The notes beneath the pieces were generated by a model. The model saw only the letters and a program-made list of their open reading frames with translations, was not told where the DNA came from and ran no database searches. Positions 1-11,158 of a stretch of 64,000 nucleotides of DNA are shown here, one piece after another. Origin of the DNA: Marchantia polymorpha subsp. ruderalis (taxonomy: Eukaryota; Streptophyta; Marchantiopsida; Marchantiales; Marchantiaceae); the NCBI GenBank assembly GCA_037833965.1, contig AP031356.1, positions 8,950,501 through 9,014,500 of the forward strand, in the 5' to 3' direction. Every line of letters starts with the position of its first letter. Position 1 is the stretch's first letter. Both the position numbers and the translations under genes were made by a program.

Positions 1-339
1 GGTTGACCTCCCGGTCTTGAACAGCTCCACAAATTGCGCCTCTTCTTGCTTGGTCACCTTGATGCTCTCGCTGTCGAAAAGGAGATGCCCTGGCATGCCA
101 GCACATCTTCCCAACGCCTGCGCCCAATCTTGGACTGTCCACCGGTCAACATGCGGACGCAATCCGCGCGAGGGTGGTCCCTGTGGCTCTAGCCACTCGC
201 GCACCATATTCGCGCAGATGTAATTCCATCCCCATAGCAAGAAATCGAGCTTTCTTGCTATTAAGCGCTCTTCGAAAGCGCGCAGCCCGTTCTGCGGCAG
301 GCGAAGTGGCACCATCCGCAATCTGCTCGGTCTCGTCAT
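1..339 (-). CDS. ORF3 (LTR-encoded protein), N-terminal part only
   Basis: The minus strand from the conserved ATG at 339-337 to the window edge is open and encodes the start of the ORF3 family, including the LDFLLWGWNYIC and LRPHVDRWTVQDWAQ blocks seen in the full copy at 11159-14032. The start was chosen because an ATG preceded by AACGCA is conserved at the same place in all ORF3 copies of this window with a surviving N-terminus, while sequence upstream of it diverges. The function is unknown. The rest of the gene is outside the window, so its integrity cannot be judged. Confidence 0.6.
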   Translation of the reverse strand, partial: MTRPSRLRMVPLRLPQNGLRAFEERLIARKLDFLLWGWNYICANMVREWLEPQGPPSRGLRPHVDRWTVQDWAQALGRCAGMPGHLLFDSESIKVTKQEEAQFVELFKTGRST

Positions 340-1831
340 TGCGTTCCTGGGGTTCGCTCGCCCGCTCATTCTACTTCCACACTGTCCGCGTTTCTTTCTC
401 TCTCGGCAAACTCTAATCGCTCTCAATTCCAAATCACGCGCACTCACTTCTCCCTCAATCAACAAGAAATCTCCTGTGTGGCGACGACGAGAATGTTCCG
501 CAGCCAGCAGATGGATGCGCGCAGCGCGCACAAGAGATTGGAATCGCGAATTCAAGAATGGGACGCTCTCCGCCGCCCGGTCGAAGGTCATGGTCGGCTC
601 TTGGTCGTGAAGAACGTCTCACTTGATGGCCGCGCCGGCTGTACGTTGGAACGGTCTTCGCTCTCACGCGCGGCTTCACGCTCCGCCGTCGTCGATTAAA
701 CTCTCACGCTCGAATTGGCGGATTTGAACTCCGCGAGCGTGTCACCCTGCGGACATGGGGGCGTAGCGCCGAAGGCGAGTTTTCCGCCTTGCGCGGTACA
801 CTTGTTCGTACCGCCCTTCGGCCAATCTCCTTCTGCCTTGACGCGTGCGTCCGCATGTCGGACAAAAATTCAACTCCTGCCTGTGCGCAGGCAGGGGCCT
901 CGGCGGATTCTCCGCCGGCGCGGAACTTGAACATCCTCCTGTGCACAGGCGTTCGCCTGTGCGCAGGCGAACTCCGTCCGCGGCGCTGCGCTGGCGCGGA
1001 AGGCGTTGACCGTGGTCAGCCGTCTCCGTCCAGTCTGTCCGTTCCTTGTCTCTCCGTCGGCGCTTCCGCCGCCGCAACTCCGTCCGTCCAAGAGCGCATC
1101 CACCCGTGCCGTCCGCACGGTCCGTACCTATTGGATTACGGCTCTTCCGACGTACGCTGCGCTGCGCTGGCGCGGAAGGCGCCGTACACTTTCTACCTCA
1201 CAAGGCGCATTTCTAGGGCCCAAGGCGGATTTTCCGCCGACGCCGAAGTGCCTGTGCACAGGCGAACGCCTGTGCGTAGGCGGACTTCGCGCCTTCCCTA
1301 ACCCTACTTCGCCTGTGCACAGGCGAACGCCTTCGTCCGCGCATAGGACAAAACTTGAATCCCCCTTCCACGTAGGCGGAATTCGCGCCGGTGGCGAACT
1401 TCTTCTGCCGTAGGCGACCGCCTCCGTTTCTTCCAGTAGCGATAACTCCCTAAGTCCTCGTCCGTTCCAAGCGTTCTTGGGCTCGTTAGAATCAGCGCGT
1501 CGAGCTCTTTCCAACCGGACCCTAACTTGGTCAAGGCGCCCGAGGGTTTACCTAATTACGGGGGTTTCCCTACAGCCGCGGACGCAACCTCCGAAGGCGG
1601 GTTTTGCGCCTTGCGCCGTAGAGATCCTAACTGCGGAGCTCGCAGGGAGGGTGGTGCCTGTCCTTACTGCGGCACCCCAAATCCCAGATTCTACAAGATC
1701 CCTCGAGAATCCCCGCGATCTTCCGGATTCACTCTGTTTTGATGTACCGAAGGCTATTTACAATGCTGCCAGGGTACAGTTTTTCAAAAATGTTTTAATT
1801 TCCTCAAAATTGCCAAAAGTGGGGTACCACA
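1..1831 (-). mobile_element. B-family LTR fragment (B4), cut by window start
   Basis: This stretch matches the minus-strand LTRs at 17318-17796 and 33330-34673 closely, and it ends at 1831 with the family terminus GTGGGGTACCACA (TGTGGTACCCC on the element strand). It carries the start of the LTR-encoded ORF3 (1-339) and the palindrome-rich upstream part of U3. The other end lies outside the window, so I cannot tell a solo LTR from a full element. Its right neighbour is a more diverged LTR copy in the same orientation, whose sequence picks up at the equivalent internal position. That suggests B4 inserted into B5; CAAAT at 1832-1836 would be the candidate target duplication. Confidence 0.85.
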
Positions 1832-3080
1832 CAAATTCAAGAATGAAGTGTCCGTTCTCCGCTCGCAGGATGTCATGGTCGGCACTTGGTCGTGAGTGTC
1901 GACTCACTTGATGGCTGCGCCGGCTTGGAGGTGTAACGGCCCTCCTCTCGCACGCGCGGCTTCACACTCCGCCGTTACGCGCACTCACACGCTTGAAATT
2001 TCAATTTGAGCTCCGCCATCGTACTTCGCCGCGGCCATGGTTGCGCTGCGCCGACGGCGTCTTTCTCGCCGACGCGCTACTCGCATCCGCTACTCGCATC
2101 GCATCCATCCCGCACCACCTTAGGCGTTCTGCCGCACGCTCCGCCAAAGGCAAACTCCTTCCGCCGAAGGCGGATCCCCGGCGGACTTCCCGCCGGCTCC
2201 GAACTCCCTCCGCCGAAGGCGTTGACTCCCAGCGCCGAAGTTGTCCGTCGGCGTAGCTCCCTCACGTTGTCCGTCGGCGTAGGTGCATCGCCGTAGGCGC
2301 AGCGCCGAAGGCGGCTGTGCCGAATGCGTTGACCGTGGTCAACGGATTTCGTCTCATTGGTCAATCCTCTTGTCTCTCCGCAGGCGCTCTCGTCTCCGGA
2401 GTTCCGTCCCGCCGAGGCGCCTCTGTCTGTTCCGCCGTAGGTGTTGAGCCGAAGGCGGACCGTACGGATTCGCTACCCCGTAGGTACTTACCTAGTTCTG
2501 ATGCGCTGGCGCCGTACGAGCTTCACCCCGGAAGGAGGACTTCTAGAGCCGAAGGCGGATCTTCCGCCGATGGCAAAGTGCATATGCGCAGGCGAATTCC
2601 TTCCGCCGAAGGCGGATTTCCCGGCGGACTTCCCGCCGACGACAAACTACTTCCGCCTATGCGTAGGCGTTTGTCTTCGCATCCTCCGACAATAACAACT
2701 CCCTGTGTCCTCATCCGTTCTAGGCGTTCTTGGGCTCGTTAGAACGAGCGTGTTAAGTTCTTTCCAACGAGACCCTAACCAAGTCAAGGCGTTGTGAATT
2801 GCATGAGCTCTGAGGGATTTCCCTAGCGCCAAAGGCGTATCGCCGAAGGCGGATTATGCGCCTTGCGCCGAAGGAGAACTCCTTCAGAGTCAATCGTTCA
2901 GGTCGGGCGCCTGTTCCGGACATTGCGCCCAACTTCTGGATTCTACTAGATCATGTGAGATCCGCGATTATCCATCTTTACTCTATTTAAATGTACCGAT
3001 CACCATTTACACGGCTGTTGCGGTACTGTTTTCCAAAATTGTTTTAAATTCCGCACAAAAACAAAAAGTGGGTTACCACA
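1832..3080 (-). mobile_element. Diverged B-like LTR fragment (B5)
   Basis: This is similar over its length to the U3 part of the B LTRs, but much more diverged than B4. It contains many CGCCGAAGGCG-type words and ends at 3080 with GGGTTACCACA. That terminus is closer to the one of element A (GTGTTACCACA) than to B. It lacks the ORF3 part, which would lie beyond the B4 insertion. It is probably the older LTR into which B4 inserted. Confidence 0.75.
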
Positions 3081-3538
3081 AGATTGTTCAAGACTGGCAA
3101 CGAGCTAAAAGTCCATTCTGATCTATCTGAAGAAATTTCACGTGAAGAACTTCATCCACCATCTTGCACCGTCATCACCCCATGCACACTTCGACAGTGA
3201 TGGTATTGCGATCAACCGGGCCTTTTTTTTCTATCAGACTAACAGGGACTGCGATCACGTGAACCTCAACCTTGAGCCTCGTTTGATCTCAGTCGCTGTA
3301 AGTCTGAAAAAACAAAAGAATATCATCAAAGGTGATCGGCAGACACGATGAGACAGACAAGAAAATTCACCGAGCTCGATGCGTGCTACGGTAACCCTCC
3401 TGGCCATTTCATGCATAAGACAACAACTCGCAAACTCAAAATTTCATGCATAAATCAGCAGCTAGCAAAGTCCTAGAGGAATATAGTCAATACTGTCCAG
3501 GAAGTGTGCGGTAAAACTTTCACACCTCATTCGATCTC
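3081..3538. other. No gene recognised
   Basis: AT-richer unique sequence between the LTR fragments and the LOB pseudogene. Short open frames here show no motif that I recognise. Confidence 0.5.
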
Positions 3539-3838
3539 ATGACAATCTTCTCCTCCAAATCTCTGCTTGGAGCTCCAAATTACTTTTCTGGATTCTGTAA
3601 AGTTCGCGGGAGCCTTAATCCTTGCCTCGGCCTCGAAACACAACGACCTTACTGCATCCGCTCGGCTCGACTCCGGCAAGTCACGCAACATCTTCCTGAC
3701 ATATTTTTCCCCCAAAGACTCTGTGCACATTTAGAAACTTGAAGAGGAAACTCTGCAGGAAAAAATGTACAGATGGCGCAAATGGGCAATCGTCTGTGCA
3801 CTTCTTGTAAAAGAATTTGCAGGCTCAGCAACGAAATC
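3539..3838 (-). pseudogene. LOB-domain (LBD/AS2 family) pseudogene
   Basis: LOB-domain proteins are plant-specific transcription factors with a C-x2-C-x6-C-x3-C zinc motif, a Gly-Ala-Ser block and a leucine-rich segment. Reading the minus strand from 3830, the zinc motif is visible as C-x2-C, then KFFYKKCTDDCPFAP, followed by FLNVHRVFGG (start of the GAS block). After a frame change near 3710 the reading continues as LRDLPESSRADAVRSL and CFEAEARIKAPA, the typical end of the domain. A TGA lies between the first two cysteines, and the frame change breaks the rest, so this is not functional. The match spans nearly the whole domain without an intron. No intact paralogue is in the window. Confidence 0.8.
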
Positions 3839-4859
3839 CATTACGTCTCTGTCACCGACGATAAACCTCGTCTGCGAGTCGAGCATGAATGGAACATGGT
3901 GAGACTTGTATCCTATAGATCTGAAATCTGCAATCCCATATTGGTACCTGCGGTGCCCCGACCCAAGTCTCGGTCATGGATCCTTCGTAACGGGATTTAT
4001 CACCTACAACTCCGAACTAGAATTTCAAACTCGAATGTTTGTCATCTCATTTTGCAAGGGGATACTCTATTCTCAGATCAGAGAGCTTATTCACATCTGC
4101 TGGCGGCTCCCTCGTACTGCACGATGTTACAGCGTTAGAAATTATAACCGATAAATCTGGCACGCATGAAGAGAACTTCTCTGGGACCACAGACAATGCA
4201 CTTCTTGAGCATCTTGCTTGGCGTGTCTAAATTACGCTCCGGAAATAAATTCCTTATGTAGTCAACATTTTTAAAAATAAAAATTTATTCTTAACATAAC
4301 GAAACAAAAACATATTCTTTTCTTCCGAAAAGTGCATGATTTAATTTTAACTCTCAAAGCATTATATTAATTGTTCGTGAAAATCTTTCCAGAATGTGAA
4401 TTGAGGCAAAATTGTATTTCTTTTTGTTTCTTACTCTATTAGAGACATATTCGCCGAATTTACACCTTCTCTTCATTTGTAATTCTGATAACTGCGGTGG
4501 ACCTGGTTGCCCACTCTCGTGTCTGGAAGCAATGAGCCTCTCGCCGCAAGGGAACCTTCATAATATCTATCATTCTAGTCCACTCCATCTTTCTAATCGA
4601 ATCTTTAGGAATATGTTCAGTGCAAGGTCATAGGCTCAGCTGGTCAAGAATTGGGTCTTTGATTCAAGTGTGGAGCTTACATTACGACCTGAGCTTCAAA
4701 TGTAACTGAATTCCTGAGAGCATCGTCAGCAGCTGAAGGCAAATTGTGCGGTGGGATAGGAGGCAGTTTTCTGATGAAAATAAATGCGACTGAAATTAAA
4801 CACAGGTGGATATACATTCTGGAATGTTTGTGTATAGATCGTTGTGGTGGTCGTTGATG
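3839..4859. other. No gene recognised
   Basis: AT-rich sequence upstream of the LOB pseudogene (it would hold its promoter) and of the P4-ATPase remnant. A few short open frames occur but none shows a known domain. Confidence 0.4.
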
Positions 4860-6480
4860 ACCTTCCTCGATAAATGTAAGGCAGTAACGAGGGAACTGAC
4901 ACGTCTCTCGCAGACTCTTTTGGGAGCAACAGCTGCTGAAGACAAGCTGCAAGCCGGAGTACCGGAAACTATCACAGTTCTTGCGTTGGCTAACATCAGA
5001 GTTTGGGTAAGATGGTTAAGATCGGATGTGCTTTCCTCGTTGCATTTGGATAGAGCAGAAAATTGTCCCACTGGGCATTACTGAAGTCATTCTCAGTCAC
5101 ATTATCCACTGTCAAAGATTTCATCGGTCATATATTATCCACATTATGATTTAAGCCGTGCTCTTCGTCTGTCTCACATACGTAGCAACTTTGTCGGAAA
5201 CGGAGGAGGAAATGTTTTGTAATGTCTCTGGTGGAAGGATCCTGACAATTGGGAGTTGAAGTGATTGCCATACATAAACGAACTGAAAGAGATTCATTCT
5301 CTACTGTGCTCTTCAATTTAATCCCCCATACTATGAGTCCCTTCTTGAGGTTGCGTCTCCCGTTGAATGCTAAAGTTGATGCATTATATTTAAGAGTGCT
5401 CTGGAAATTATTCTTCCGTTTTTGCTTGAACTGTAGGTTTTAACAGGCGACAAATTGGAAACATCCGTCTCGGTGGCTCTCTCTTGCAATCTTCTAGCTT
5501 CTATCTTCTAGCAATCTTCTCTCGGTTCTTACGCTTCTCGCATATGGAAATATTGGTCCTTCACCTTGCATAGAGAAGAATTCCCCCGTAAGATGCTTTC
5601 AGCAGTTCTTCCACCATAACTTAGCTCAACGGCGCTGCTATTAGCAATATCGCTCTTGGGTCAACAACTTTGTACCTTAGTGAGAAAGATATTGTAACAA
5701 GCGGGTATTGAGTTTTATGTGCATTTGTTAGAAAATTAGTACCATTCAGACATGGCAACTGTCATCGAAGGTCATTCATTATCGGTAGCCTTGAAGGATA
5801 GCGACAAACTGGTGTTCTTGGAGCTTTGTCAACTCTGTCGATCCGTCTTATGCTGCAGAGTGTCCCCTTTCCATAAGGGTCAGGTGAAGTAAGTTCTTTT
5901 CCTGAATAGAGTTTATCGTCTAGGTTCTCCAAACGTTGTCAACTTTGCTTCAACTTTGCTTCGTGGTGTCTATCTACAGTCATGAGCATGTGCGTGTAGG
6001 CCCTATCAGCGAATGCCACACAGACCCTCTTACAGCTTCTAGGCTGGCTTAAGATAACTCCTAATACTGACGTCGATGCATGATAATACGTAGTTGGATG
6101 GTTTGTGACTTTCTCTTAAAGATCTAAAGATCTTTTAGTGAAAGTCATTTGAACCATTGAAGTGGTGAATGTATTGGAACATATGTACATAATTTGCTGA
6201 GTTTATTCGAAACGTAAGTAACTTATTGGACCACTTGGAAAATCAACTCGTTCGATTCGTAGGTAACGAGGTAAATCAGAGATCAAGGTAAAGGAATATG
6301 TTTGGCTATCGGAGATAGAGCGAAGGATGTGGGTATGCTGAAGGTTGCCCAAATTGGAGTTGGTATTGGACGTCGTGAATGAATGGCCGCAGTTCTGGCA
6401 AGTGATCATGCTATATCAAAATTCCGACATCTCAGACGTCTTTTGCTCGTTCATGGCAGATGGTCAGTAGACTGTAACCT
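4860..6480 (+). pseudogene. P4-type ATPase (phospholipid flippase) pseudogene
   Basis: P4-ATPases move phospholipids across membranes. Three blocks of the cytoplasmic P domain appear in the right order on the plus strand. Block one (about 4900-5010) reads [19 protein letters not shown] and then NIRVWV, followed by GTAAG, as at an exon end. Block two (5752-5889) reads ATVIEGHSLSVALKD and LCCRVSPFHKGQV, followed by GTAAGT. Block three (about 6290-6475) reads LAIGDRAKDVGM, QIGVGIGRRE, stop, MAAVLASDHAISKFRHL, LLLVHGRW. The hinge motif usually GDGxND is here GDRAKD, and a TGA interrupts block three. The catalytic DKTGT site and membrane parts are not found. It is a truncated, decayed, intron-containing copy, not a retrocopy. 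Confidence 0.82.
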
Positions 6481-6659
6481 TTTGCAATCGCTTCAGTTTC
6501 AATCTTCCCGTTGCAGGCCCCTGTCCTCAATTCACTCAGTACTGATCCAGCCAGCTATTCCACTTTTGATCCCAACAGAAGCAGTTCACTAGGCAGTCTA
6601 GCATTGCATTTCAATTGCGTGCTCTCTGTATGCAGCAAACAAAACTAATTAATGACCAA

Positions 6660-7800
6660 GATAACATTCAGGTGAAGTCATTCACTCAAATTGTTCTAAA
6701 TGACTTGTTAAACTTGCATGTAAAGGAATTAGATGTGAAGACAACATCCTTGATGAAGATCTAGATGAAAATTTACATGGATATACCAAATGAATACTTC
6801 ACATTGAATGAGAAAGCTTGATTGTGTAAGAAAGGTTCGTATGGGCTAAAGCAAGTCCCTAGGAGTTGGTATCATAAACTTGATGCTTATTTAAGAATAC
6901 AAAGCTTTAAACTATTATATCCAGACATGAGGATACGTAGTGTCTACAATCAGGATGACTACTCTATATAGCAATCTGTATAATCTATATGGGATGGAAA
7001 AAGAGTGAGGTGTGAATGAAGAGTGTAATATCCAAGATTTTCTCTATATTTAGAATGGCATTTCTTGATCTACTGTATGTTCACAATGAGAAAACTCAGA
7101 AGGGGAGATGGTTGGGTTTTCCGTTTCAAATAACATTGCGGATATTGTACATAAGTATATGATTAAGGATGCCATAATTGTTTCTACTTCCTTGAACATG
7201 GCTATATGTTGAAAAAGAAGACGGATGAAAATAGGGAAAAAAAATTCTAAGAGACTTGAAGTTCAGTATAATAGAGCTCTAGATTCACTCCTTTTTTCTA
7301 TGGTTTGTCTAAGATCATACAAAGCTTACCTGGTGAGAGCTCCAGCCACTTGAACTAGTCCAACTCAAACAAATTGGAGATGTCAGAAGTGAGTAATTAA
7401 TGTACTATTTGCTACATAGGATGGAGATTAGGAAAGCGTTAGATCCACAAGCAGTTACCTATCTAGTTTGAGAGGTGAAGCTATTATTTGGGGAGTAGAA
7501 AAGCAGATGTCAGTAGCATTGGCCACAGCAAAAGTTATATTGATAGTATTTTAAGTCATTACTCAAGAGGTGAATTGATCCTTGTATTTATATTATGTTC
7601 AAGAAGCTCCAACGTAACTGATTTGTGAAAAAATTGGTACTATTGAGAATTAAAAAAATACCATGTCCATCATCCTTGTATCGAGGAATTCTCAAGATTT
7701 TTAGAAGTGAAAAAAGAGGAAGGATTAGTTACAGTAGAATGATGAAGTGACGGCTGATGTGCTAACAAAGGAGAAGCGTACAAAGTGTAACAGAGTTGTG
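6660..7800 (+). mobile_element. Degenerate Ty1/copia retrotransposon remnant
   Basis: Three plus-strand blocks follow the copia pol order. The reverse transcriptase start is at about 6725-6915, reading KELDVKT, then YMDIP, then KKGSYGLKQVPRSWYHKLDA. The RNase H end is at about 7410-7550 and corresponds to the usual RKSTSGY, GGAISW, KQ-x-VALST series, here YIGWRLGK, SSLRGEAIIWG, EKQMSVALATAK. The terminal pol motif ADVLTKE is at about 7745-7770. Stops and frame changes are frequent. I could not identify LTRs. This element is unrelated to the Ty3/gypsy elements A and B2. Confidence 0.75.
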
Positions 7801-8260
7801 TTGATAGAGATAAGTATGTTCATGTATCTGTAGAGAGAGTCTCGTGAATTTACGTAACAATTTTCATTACGATACAAATTTTTTTTGGGATTGGATTGAT
7901 GGTGAGTAATAAACGGAAAAGGGTAATTTGCTCTTGGTAATTCATTTAGCTGATACATCCTGGGTGAGGATTGACTACCCAATTTCGTTTCATATTTTGG
8001 ATTTGTCTTTCCATGCTCATAGTTGAGCATGAAAGTTGTATACACTGTTGGTTAGTTGGTGATTCAATTAGGTCAAACTCCGGTCCTCAAAGGTTGACTT
8101 CGCTGCAGTCCGACCGTTTTGTCAGGCTTTCGTCAGATTGGGATTAATATAAATTTGCTTTGATTATTTTCTCGTGAGGTATTGTACACGGCATGCATCG
8201 TGTTTCTATTTCGCGTATTTCAAAGGACCATGAAGATAAGGAAAAGTTTTTTTCGTTACT

Positions 8261-8303
8261 TTCACCGTTATTTGAATGATCGGATCATTCAAATAACGGT
8301 GAA
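8261..8303. repeat. Perfect 21-bp inverted repeat with 1-bp spacer
   Basis: The arms TTCACCGTTATTTGAATGATC (8261-8281) and their exact reverse complement (8283-8303) are separated by one G. Homologous flanks of the other PAH copies (near 51475 and 58180) have only a single, non-palindromic version of the arm. The palindrome therefore arose locally at this copy. Confidence 0.9.
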
Positions 8304-8412
8304 AAATGGATAGAAAATAGTAATTAGGTGTCACAAGATTCAGTAATCAAGGATATAGTTAAAATACGAATCGTGGTTCAAGTAGGGACAAGAATGAACA
8401 GCGTATCACATG

Positions 8413-8829
8413 TCAAGAAACATCTCCAATTCTTAACCATATGCGCTCCGAAGTAAGGCTGCAGGTGCTGCTGCCACACTGATCAGAAATTGAGTACTTT
8501 CCGGAAGGAACCTTCCAAGAATCAAATGAGGATAGTGAATGAAGAGAGGTTCGGTTCGGCGATTCGGCATTGCTCGTTTGGTTCGGTTGTTTCGCCAATT
8601 CCGTTTTGTATGCAGGCACTGCCCTACGGATAGACTTGACCCGTACTATAACATCGGTGATATCCAAGTGTCCTTTCTTGAAGCCGTCCATGATCTTCAG
8701 GAACTTTTGAAAAGCTCCTTCGTCATTCATCAATCTCAAAGTGTCCTTGACATTCTGCACGTATTCGACGGCTTCCTCCACCTGCACATTTAGACATGAA
8801 GAAGAACGGCGCGATAGGGAAGGAGCCAT
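8413..8829 (-). pseudogene. SIN3-type PAH-domain copy, broken by an 85-bp insertion
   Basis: The minus strand encodes most of a paired amphipathic helix (PAH), the protein-binding domain of SIN3 corepressors: EEAVEYVQNVKDTLRLMND, then FQKFLKIMDGFKK, then LDITDVIVRVKSI. Compared with the intact copy at 57733-58029, an 85-bp segment (8545-8629) is inserted just after VKSI. It shifts the frame so that the last helix (normally HYPHLILGFRRFLP) is lost, although its DNA is still present. The insert contains repeated GGTTCGG-like words and I see no clear target duplication. Upstream and downstream flanks are also shared with the copies at 51.6 kb and 57.7 kb, so this is a segmental copy rather than an isolated domain. 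Confidence 0.75.
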
Positions 8830-8965
8830 ACATCTGACCGTGTTCTCAGCTTGTTGGCTGCAAACACGTTGATTGACCTAGATTCTTCAATATACCAGAA
8901 ATCAGACACCGTTCAGATGTTGAAATTTCATAAATTCAGGCGTTCCAGTCTTTCTTCCGGAACCC

Positions 8966-9524
8966 ATGGATGTCATCTCATGAAGAATAGCTGTAAGGCC
9001 TTGTAAAAGGTAGTTCCCAGAGAATGGAGAGGAATACTCGTGACCCCCAGGAGAGTTGGAAGTATTAGAGACACAATTTGAACCACTTGTTTATCTTATC
9101 ACGAGATGCTGAAAAACTTGAGAGTCATAGTTTTCAAAAATATTGGCGTCCATCCGGGGATCTTGTTCTTCTAGGGATTTCCGCTCACCAATGATTGATA
9201 TGCCCTCCTTGTTGCATCACTCTTCGGCTCTTCTGTACTTTGCACTTGATCCATGATGCAGTTAGTGAGGAGAAGCCGAGACGCGTCTGCTAAATCCAAG
9301 TCACTACAGGAACCACCGCCTCAAGAACAAGATCCTTGGATGGATGCCGATATTCTTGAAAACTATGACTCTCAACTTTTTTGGCATCTTGTGCGAAGAT
9401 AAAAGAGTGGCTCAGATTGTGTCTCTAATACTTCCAACTCCTGGGAGTCACAAGTATTGCTCTCTATTCTCCTGGAACTACCTTCTACAACGCCTTACAG
9501 GTATTCTTCATGAGATGGCATCCG
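8966..9524. repeat. Fold-back: about 205-bp imperfect inverted repeat around a 150-bp spacer
   Basis: The left arm (8966-9171) and right arm (9322-9524) are reverse complements with scattered mismatches. For example CTCATGAAGAATA near 8977 faces TATTCTTCATGAG near 9503, and GATCTTGTTCTT faces AAGAACAAGATC at the inner ends. The spacer (9172-9321) contains, on the minus strand, a short exon-like stretch starting ATG at 9256 (TEEPKSDATRRAYQSLV, then GTGAGC). That stretch is homologous to the ORF at 50576-50992. A transcript from either strand could form a long hairpin. It lies next to the PAH pseudogene. Confidence 0.8.
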
Positions 9525-9658
9525 TGTTTTGTATTCATTCAATGAATTTGCAATCATTCAAAAGTTCAACGGGCATGCATGACATTCAATCATCTCGCAA
9601 AATTGCAGTTATCTAGATGAATCTTCTATATGTGCTTGACATATTGTCAAGTTTCTGC

Positions 9659-9663
9659 CATAT
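9659..9663 (+). repeat. Target-site duplication CATAT of the outer solo LTR (left copy)
   Basis: CATAT directly precedes the LTR start TGTGGTACCCC at 9664. The same five bases follow the LTR end at 44491, more than 34 kb away. This shows that 9664-44491 began as one insertion. Confidence 0.93.
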
Positions 9664-11158
9664 TGTGGTACCCCACTTTTGGCAATTTTGAGGAAATTAA
9701 AACATTTTTGGAAAACTGTACCCTGGCAGCATTGTAAATAGCCTTCGGTACATCAAAACGGAGTGAATCCGGAAGATCGCGGGGATTCTCGAGGGATCTT
9801 GTAGAATCTAGGATTAAGGGTGCAGCAGTAAGGACAGGCACCACCCTCCCTGCGAGCTCTGCAGTTAGGATCCCTGCGACGCAAGGCGCAAAACCCGCCT
9901 TCGGAGGTTGCGTCCGCGACGGTAGGGAAATCCTCCATAATTAGGTCAACCCTCGGGCGCCTTGACCGAGTTAGGGTCTCGTTGGAAAGAGCTCGACGCA
10001 CTGATTCCAACGAGTCCAAGAACGCTTGGAACGGATGAGGACTTAGGGAGTTATCACTATTGGAAGATACGGAGACGGTCGCCTTCGGCGGAAGGAGTAC
10101 GCCACCGGCGGGAATTCCGCCTACGCGGAAGGGGGAATCAAGTTTTGTCCTATGCGCGGACGAAGGCGTTCGCCTGTGCACAGGCGAAGTAGGGTTTGGG
10201 GAGGCGCGAAGTCCGCCTACGCACAGGCGTTCGCCTGTGCACAGGCGCTTCGGCGTCGGCGGAAAATCCGCCTTGGGCCCTAGAAATGCGCTTTGTGAGG
10301 TAGAAAGTGTACGGCGCCTTCTGCGCCAGCGCGGCGCCGCGGACGAGCAAGGAGCCGCCAGAGTAATTAAATCCGTACGGACCATGCGTACGGGAAGGGT
10401 GGATGCGCTCTGGGACGGACGGAGTGCGGCGGCGGAAGCGCCGACGAAGAGACAAGGAACGGACAGACTGGACGGAGACGGCTGACCACGGTCAACGCCT
10501 TCCGCGCCAGCGCGACGCCACGCACGGAATTCGCCTGCGCACAGGCGAGCGCCTGTGCACAGGAAAATGAAGTTCCGCGCCGGCGGAGAATCCGCCGAGG
10601 AGTCCGCCTGCGCACAGGCAAGAGTTGAACTTTTGTCCGACATGCGGACACACGCGTCAAGGCAGAAGGGGATTGGCCGAGGGGCTGTACGAACAAGTGT
10701 ACCGCGCAAGGCGGAAAACTCGCCTTCGGCGCTACGCTCCCATGTCCGCGGGGTAATACGCTTGCGGAGTTCAAATCCGCCAATTCGAGCGTGAGAGTTT
10801 AATCGGCGACGGCGGAGCGTGAAGCCGCGCGTGAGAGCGAAGACCGTTCCAGCGTAGAGCCGGCGCGGCCATCAAGTGAGACGTCCTCCACGAGCAAGAG
10901 CCGACCATGACCTTCGACCGGGCGGCGGAGAGCGTCCCATTCTTGAATTCGCGATTCCAATCTCTTGTGCGCGCTGCGCGCATCCATCTGCTGGCTGCCA
11001 AACATTCTCGACGTCGCCGCACAGGGGATTTCTTGGTGATTGAGGGAGAAGTGAGTGCGCGGGATTTGGAATTGAGGGCGATTAGAGTTTGCCGAGAGAG
11101 AAAGGAGCTCGGGCGGTGCGGAAGTAGAATGAGCGGGCGAGCGAACTCCAGGAACGCA

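Noticed and set aside
9753-10709. Open frame of 318 codons on the minus strand in U3 of the outer LTR
   Set aside because: It is composed of palindromic word repeats. Other B copies break it up, it has no domain, and it is antisense to the LTR direction.
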